64,000 nucleotides of DNA, from contig NW_003314273.1 in assembly GCF_000143415.4 (NCBI RefSeq), positions 1,038,264 to 1,102,263 on the forward strand. Reading direction: 5' to 3'. The translations under genes were made by a program, and so were the position numbers. The number at the start of each line of letters is the position of its first letter. Positions within the stretch are counted from its first letter, which is position 1. Below the pieces are notes generated by a model, which worked only from the letters and a program-made list of their open reading frames with translations, made no database searches and had not been told where the DNA came from. The stretch is from Selaginella moellendorffii (lineage: Eukaryota; Streptophyta; Lycopodiopsida; Selaginellales; Selaginellaceae). Positions 59,021-64,000 of this stretch are shown here, one piece after another.

Positions 59021-61758
59021 ATGGATCTGCTCAAGCCCAAGAAGAACGACTTTATAATGTCGCTCGAGGACCGTGGTGCCGAGTTTGATGCCGAAGAACA
59101 GCAGGCAAGCCATGGAAAATGCATGTAGAGAAACCTGATTGACGGGCTAGCTCTCTCTTGGGCAGATAATGAAGGGCATGGAGCTGCTTTACTCGGACAA
59201 GTTGAACGAGGGCGAGGACTTTTTCGATGAACTGAGGCTGCACCACCCCCGCTTCAGCCTGCACCATGCCTGGGTGGCGGCCTACGTCGCCCTCATGTCA
59301 TCGGACGAAGACGATGTGGAGCGCGCAATCACCCTCCTCTCGGAAACGGAAGCGCTGGCCAGCCAGCAAGCTCAAAAGTAAGGTGCCCAGCATGGAAAGA
59401 GGGACGGGCTGAGCGATACAATGTATATTCAATTGCCAGGTTCAGCACCCACAGCAACATCAAGAAGGTGAACGAGGCGGTGTCGTCGCTCAAGTCGTGG
59501 GCGCTGGGAAAGATGGCCAAGAAAGGCATCGCGGTTGGGGCTGCCAAGGCAGCAGCTGAAGAACAAGAGACCAAAGCCGAGGGTGCGCTCGCGGAGATGG
59601 TCCACCTCCACCGTGCGAGACGAGCACGGCTGTGGGCGATCCAGATCCAGGGCGAGTGCTACCTTCTCACGTCGCTGCTGCAGGTCTGAACTGGATTGGG
59701 GATGGCTGGGAACAATGCGTGCTTGGCTCACTCGCAGATTGTTGGGGCTGGGGAGAGCTGGACAAGCATGGTCAAGCTTGGCTACAACCTCAAGAAGACA
59801 GCCAGCATCTACCAGCATTGCGAGAAGAAGCTCCGCAAGCTGACCAAAGAGTGGATAAAGATGGGGGGCAGCTTCAAGGTGCCCGAGAGCATGCACGGGT
59901 CCGACGAGGACAGTGATTCGGGCAGCGAAGACGACGACAACGACGATCGAGGCTCCTCGGTAAGGGAGTTATAACACCTATATCTACATAGGCTGTGTGA
60001 AAGCAAGCTCTCTATCTAGTACGTTGTTGATATATAGAAAGGAAAGAGCAGCAACCTGTCCAAGAGCCGCAGCCTGGCGGAGAGGCTGGCAGACCTGGAC
60101 ATGAGCAGCAGCTCTGGCGACAGGATCGACAACGCCCGGCTGGACATAAAGCAGCTGGACGCTCTAGGGAATGACCAGCGGATGGTCCTGGACACGAGGA
60201 AAGGGATCCAAGAGGACTACGAGCTGTCATCCCTGCGGATAGGCCTCGAGTTCGGGATCGGGGCCTTCAACCTCGTTGTCTCGCTCATTCCCGCTTCGTT
60301 CCAAAAGGCCACGGAGGTGATGGGCCTGCCGGGTGACAGGAACAAAGGCCTCAGGTTGTTGCAAAAGGCTGCCGCCACAAACCATCCCAGAGCGCCGATC
60401 TCCTTCGTCATGCTACTGCAATGTAAGCGTAAAAGCAGATGGACCATGGCTTTACACTCGTGAGCTTGTGTTGGCAGACCACACGGTTATCATGGGCCTC
60501 TTGCCATATGGAGACCAGCATGGAAAGGAGGCCAAGCAGCTGCTGGACAAGGTGCAGGCCCAGTGGAAGAACGGGTCCATCTTCAGGATAATGCTGTCCC
60601 GCTACGAGCGATATGAGGGAATGCTTTCCAAGTCACTCGACACCCTCGTCCGAAACTCCAAGACGGATCCCTACGACATAAGCAACCGTGGCTGCAACCA
60701 GAGGCTGAGGAACTTTATGATAGACGAGCTGGGTTGGTGCTACCTTCTGCAAGGGGAATTCGACAAGGCCGCGGAGCAATTTGGCAAACTGTTCAAGGTA
60801 ACACGCTCATGAACTGAACGTGTCGACTATCAAGTCTCTGGCAGGACACCGTGTGGTTCAAGCCATTCTACGCCTGCCTGCAGGCGGCCTGCCTGTGGGA
60901 GGCCGGCGACAAGCAGCACGAGGCCGCAAGCAGCGTCCTCCGTGAGCTCCCGCAGCTTGTGGCGGGCAAGAAGCAGACGGGGCCGCTCGAGCAGTACGGC
61001 CTCCGGATGGCTAACGAGTTTGTGGCCAGCAGCCAGGTACGTCCCCAGGGAGGGCTTGCAATCCTGATAAGAGTGTTGCTGGTTTTGGTTGGCGTCTAGG
61101 CTCCCCTCTTCCCAGCACTGGAGCTGGCAGCCGTGTACAATGGGTTCCAACACATGGACAAACCATCGCTTGAGCGGCACATGGACGCCATTGAAGACGT
61201 TCAGAAGAAGCCACAGGTACCAGTTGGTGGCTGGAAGGGAACTCACGTATGCCTGATTGCGTTTGCTGTCTAGTAGCAGAGTGGGGAGGGGACGTCCAAG
61301 GCTGGCGGCCATGGCACGTTCGAAATCCGGTGGAACAATACAAGCAAGCTGCTGTGCAGGTATGTAATGCTTGGAACCAAACAGCCTCTGTTACCTGTGG
61401 TTACCTTGCTCTTGTTAAAGGTTCTTGCTGGGCCACTGCCACAAGGCCCTGGGGGACAAGCACAAAGCGCAGGACTGCTTCCGCCACGTAGTGAAGAACT
61501 CTGAAAACGTTCCCGGGTAAGCAGGGGGCTTGTTCGTTTCCCGCCTGCTCACCCGCCCCCACGCTGTGCGTGCGCAGCAACTTTGTTCCCTACAGCTGCT
61601 ACGAGCTGGCTGCCCTGCTGCTGCAAGACGACATCAACTCCCAGGAGGGGCTGAGCCTGCTGGACAAGGCGGTGGCGTTTCCCCCTCATGAGTTCCAGCC
61701 CAGGCTCAAGTTCGTGGTGAGCGAGATGACCAAAATCTACCGGCCTCTTAACAAATGA
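59021..61758 (+). CDS. IML2/TTC39-like TPR protein
   Basis: A protein of the Iml2/TTC39 family, whose yeast member sits at mitochondria and whose animal members are poorly known. The ATG at 59021 gives [20 protein letters not shown]. Blocks in order are [60 protein letters not shown] then [25 protein letters not shown] and an acidic loop. The family core follows: [60 protein letters not shown], then the C-terminal [20 protein letters not shown] and [20 protein letters not shown]. About ten short introns. TGA is at 61756-61758. Confidence 0.8.
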
Positions 61759-61953
61759 GATGTGTATCCCCGAGTGTGATATAAAGGCCATGCGCCACGT
61801 GGCCGCTGGTGGTGCCCTAGCCAGGAGGGTTCATACATTCTCGTGGTTTTGAGATCCTATGGGGCACACGCCACCCCAGCTGTCTGGAAGTGGTGATGCC
61901 GGCATGATCCAGGGCCACGGCGTGCCATTGCCACTCTAGGAGCGGTGCCTACC

Positions 61954-64000
61954 ATGGTCTACAAGGAACAGCAGCACGACAGGAGTGGGGTATGTGAGGT
62001 CATCAAAGGAAAGGTCTACTTCGCAGCGCTGCAGAGGCCCGACGACCTCAAAGGCTCGTGGCTCCCTCGCCCCGCACTGTGTTTCAGCGTCGACAATGAA
62101 CTGGTGGGCCTCTCAACTTGTCCAGCGAGTGAGCAGCGAGCTCACTTCCCGCTGTTGCCTACCCTGCAGATTTATGAGCCGTTCTTCCAGGACTTTGGGC
62201 CCCTCAACATGGCATGCACCTACAGGTTCTGCTGGAAGCTTCACGGCTTGCTTCAGGTCACCTCGACGCAAACCACGCCCATCTGGAATGACTTACAGCT
62301 TGCTTGTGCTCTCAGGATGCCAGGGCACACGGGAGGTGTGTATGCTTCTGCACCAGCATTGAAACCAAGACCAAGTCCAACGCCGCAGTTTTGGTTCGTT
62401 CCGGTGCCCACCTCACTTTGCAACCGGGCGGCTCAAGCAACCAGTTTGTGTGCAGCTTGGAGCGTATCTCGTGCTGTTTGAGTCGTGGGAGCCCGATGCG
62501 GCGTATTCGCCCCTGGCACTCTTTGAACCGTACTTCCCGTTTCGAGACCCCACATGTGGCATATCCACATACCACCTCACAGTTCTCGACTGCATTCAGG
62601 TATGCAAGCTTTTGCTTATGCTAGTTACGTCCGTAAGCCATCTTTGTGGGTGAATGGGGATCCTTCAGGCAGTTGCAAAAGGCAAAAAAGTTGGGTGGAT
62701 TGACTTCAGCACTTTCAACCTGGAAGAGTACGAGTATTTCGAACAAGTGCGTGCCCCTGCTTCTGGCTACCAACATTTTTAACACTCTGAGGGGATCCTG
62801 CGTGTCAGGTGGAGAATGGAGACCTCAACTGGATTGTCCCTAACAAACTGGTTGCCTTTAGTGGCCCTGCACCAAGGCGTTCCCAGGTTTACCCATCGCT
62901 CTTGTTTCCAGAATGTTGTCAAGTTGTACGCTGGCAGATGTATGGGTATAGAAGCCTTGTGCCCGAGGACTACATTGAGTACTTCAAGAGGGTACGCTGA
63001 GCCGGCAATAGCCCTCTCGTCCCTCACCCCGCATTTGTCTCACTGCTGACTGCCGCAGGTGGGCGTTGTTGCTGTTGTTAGACTAAACAAGCGGCTGTAT
63101 GACAGGCGACGCTTCACAGACCACGGCATTAATCACTACGACCTCTACTTCCCGGATGGCAGGTTGGCTGGATTGTGTTGAGCGTCTTTTCTTGTGACGT
63201 GTCTAAAGTTGTTGCTCCTGCCTGTGTTCAAAGTGGGCTTCTTCAGCTGTCCTCCTGAGCGGATTGTCCAAAGATTTATGGAGATTGTAGAGGAAACTGC
63301 CGGGGCCATAGCCGTCCACTGCAAGGTATGTTGACTGCCCCGCCCTTTTGATGCTCCGAGCCTACAGGCGTTTAATGGTTTTCTTGCTCGGCTGGCTGGA
63401 TTCATCCAGGCAGGGCTGGGTAGAACTGGAGTCCTGATTGGGTGCTACATAATGAAGCACTTTAGATTCACGTGCAATGAGGTAGGCGCCTTCCAAAGGC
63501 TGTGGTGGCTGCCCCGCACCACTGTTCATTGTTCTGCAGGTGTTGGGCTACTTGCGATTAACGAGGCCAGGGAGTGTCATTGGGCCTCAGCAACATTTTC
63601 TCAGAGACATGCAAGCTCGCATGTGGAAGGCTGTGAGTTGAAGTTTACATGTGGCCACGCGAGTCACTCTCTTGGTCTCCTTGTCCTTCAGGGTGATGGA
63701 TTACGACGTCACAGATCTGATGGGAGCAGCAGGAGCAAGACTAGCAGCGGGAGCTCTCCTCTTGTGACCCTCTGGAACAATGCCTCGGCATGGAGCCAAG
63801 GGAAAGGAAGCCTGTTTCCCACCAAAACATCGCCAACCAGTCCCGCGCTGAAGAGAGTAACGACCGAGAGCATTGTAAGCTCACGGCAGCTACCCGAGCG
63901 ACTGAGAATTGTGTGTGCTCTTCTTGTAGGAAACGACTAGCTCGGGTGGGCGGCAACTGGTATGGGAACAGTCCAAGCACAGGGCGTCGACCGAGTCAAC
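61954..64000 (+). CDS. CDC14: CDC14 dual-specificity phosphatase (partial)
   Basis: A cysteine-based phosphatase that reverses CDK phosphorylation at mitotic exit and acts at basal bodies in some protists. The first usable ATG is 61954 ([20 protein letters not shown]), then [11 protein letters not shown]. The N-terminal half has [20 protein letters not shown]. After introns come [20 protein letters not shown] then DCIQ, and [20 protein letters not shown]. The catalytic half has [47 protein letters not shown] joined across an intron to [20 protein letters not shown], and [20 protein letters not shown]. The P-loop HCKAGLGRTG and the WPD-loop region (FPDG) look functional. A Ser/Arg-rich tail runs off the right edge. 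Confidence 0.92.

Overview
The window is nuclear DNA from a land plant. Genes alternate between strands, are cut by very short introns (mostly about 50-80 bp, GT-AG) and are packed at roughly one per 1.8 kb. Plant-only families are common: LEC1-type NF-YB, FPF1, allene oxide cyclase, ORANGE, HT1-like kinase, PMT methyltransferase and tubby-like F-box protein. The compact introns, plant gene content and a CDC14 phosphatase, which flowering plants are thought to lack, point to a non-seed plant. A lycophyte such as Selaginella moellendorffii is my best guess; this is inference and was not checked against a database. I recognised no transposon, tRNA gene, rRNA gene or CRISPR array.

Layout, left to right. 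1-8.0 kb: a REF6/ELF6-type JmjC histone demethylase cut by the left edge (-), FCF1/UTP24 (+) and an HT1-like Raf kinase (-). 8.5-17.7 kb: a run of minus-strand genes for allantoate deiminase, a TMEM87-type seven-span protein, ORANGE, a tubby-like protein and a DTW-domain protein. 18-25 kb: LEC1-type NF-YB (+), PMT methyltransferase (-), allene oxide cyclase (-), ICMT (+) and an SSX2IP/ADIP-like coiled-coil protein (-). 25.8-31.9 kb: FPF1-like (+), RWDD1-like (-), TMEM97-like (-), acireductone dioxygenase (+), HDDC2-like (-) and IMP2 (+). 32-45 kb: an At1g16860-like membrane protein (-), pfkB kinase (+), triple-saposin protein (+), DHHC acyltransferase (+), PPR protein (+), SEND1/GEN-like nuclease (-) and an At1g69430-like membrane protein (+). 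45-64 kb: SPF30 (+), ACC synthase-like (-), LENG1-like (+), CYP18-2/PPIL1 (+), NECAP (-), SCAPER (+), HSP101/ClpB (-), IML2/TTC39-like (+) and CDC14 (+), which is cut by the right edge.

These are mostly independent single-copy genes, not an operon-like cluster. Two functional threads stand out. Several genes act on RNA or the spliceosome (FCF1, SPF30, CYP18-2, LENG1-like, DTW, PPR). Three (SSX2IP/ADIP-like, SCAPER, CDC14) belong to families tied to centrosomes, spindles or cilia, which is notable if the plant makes flagellated sperm.

CDS coordinates are whole spans from start codon to stop codon, including introns. I chose ATG starts by reading the bases, and I rebuilt several splice junctions by hand to recover missing ends.
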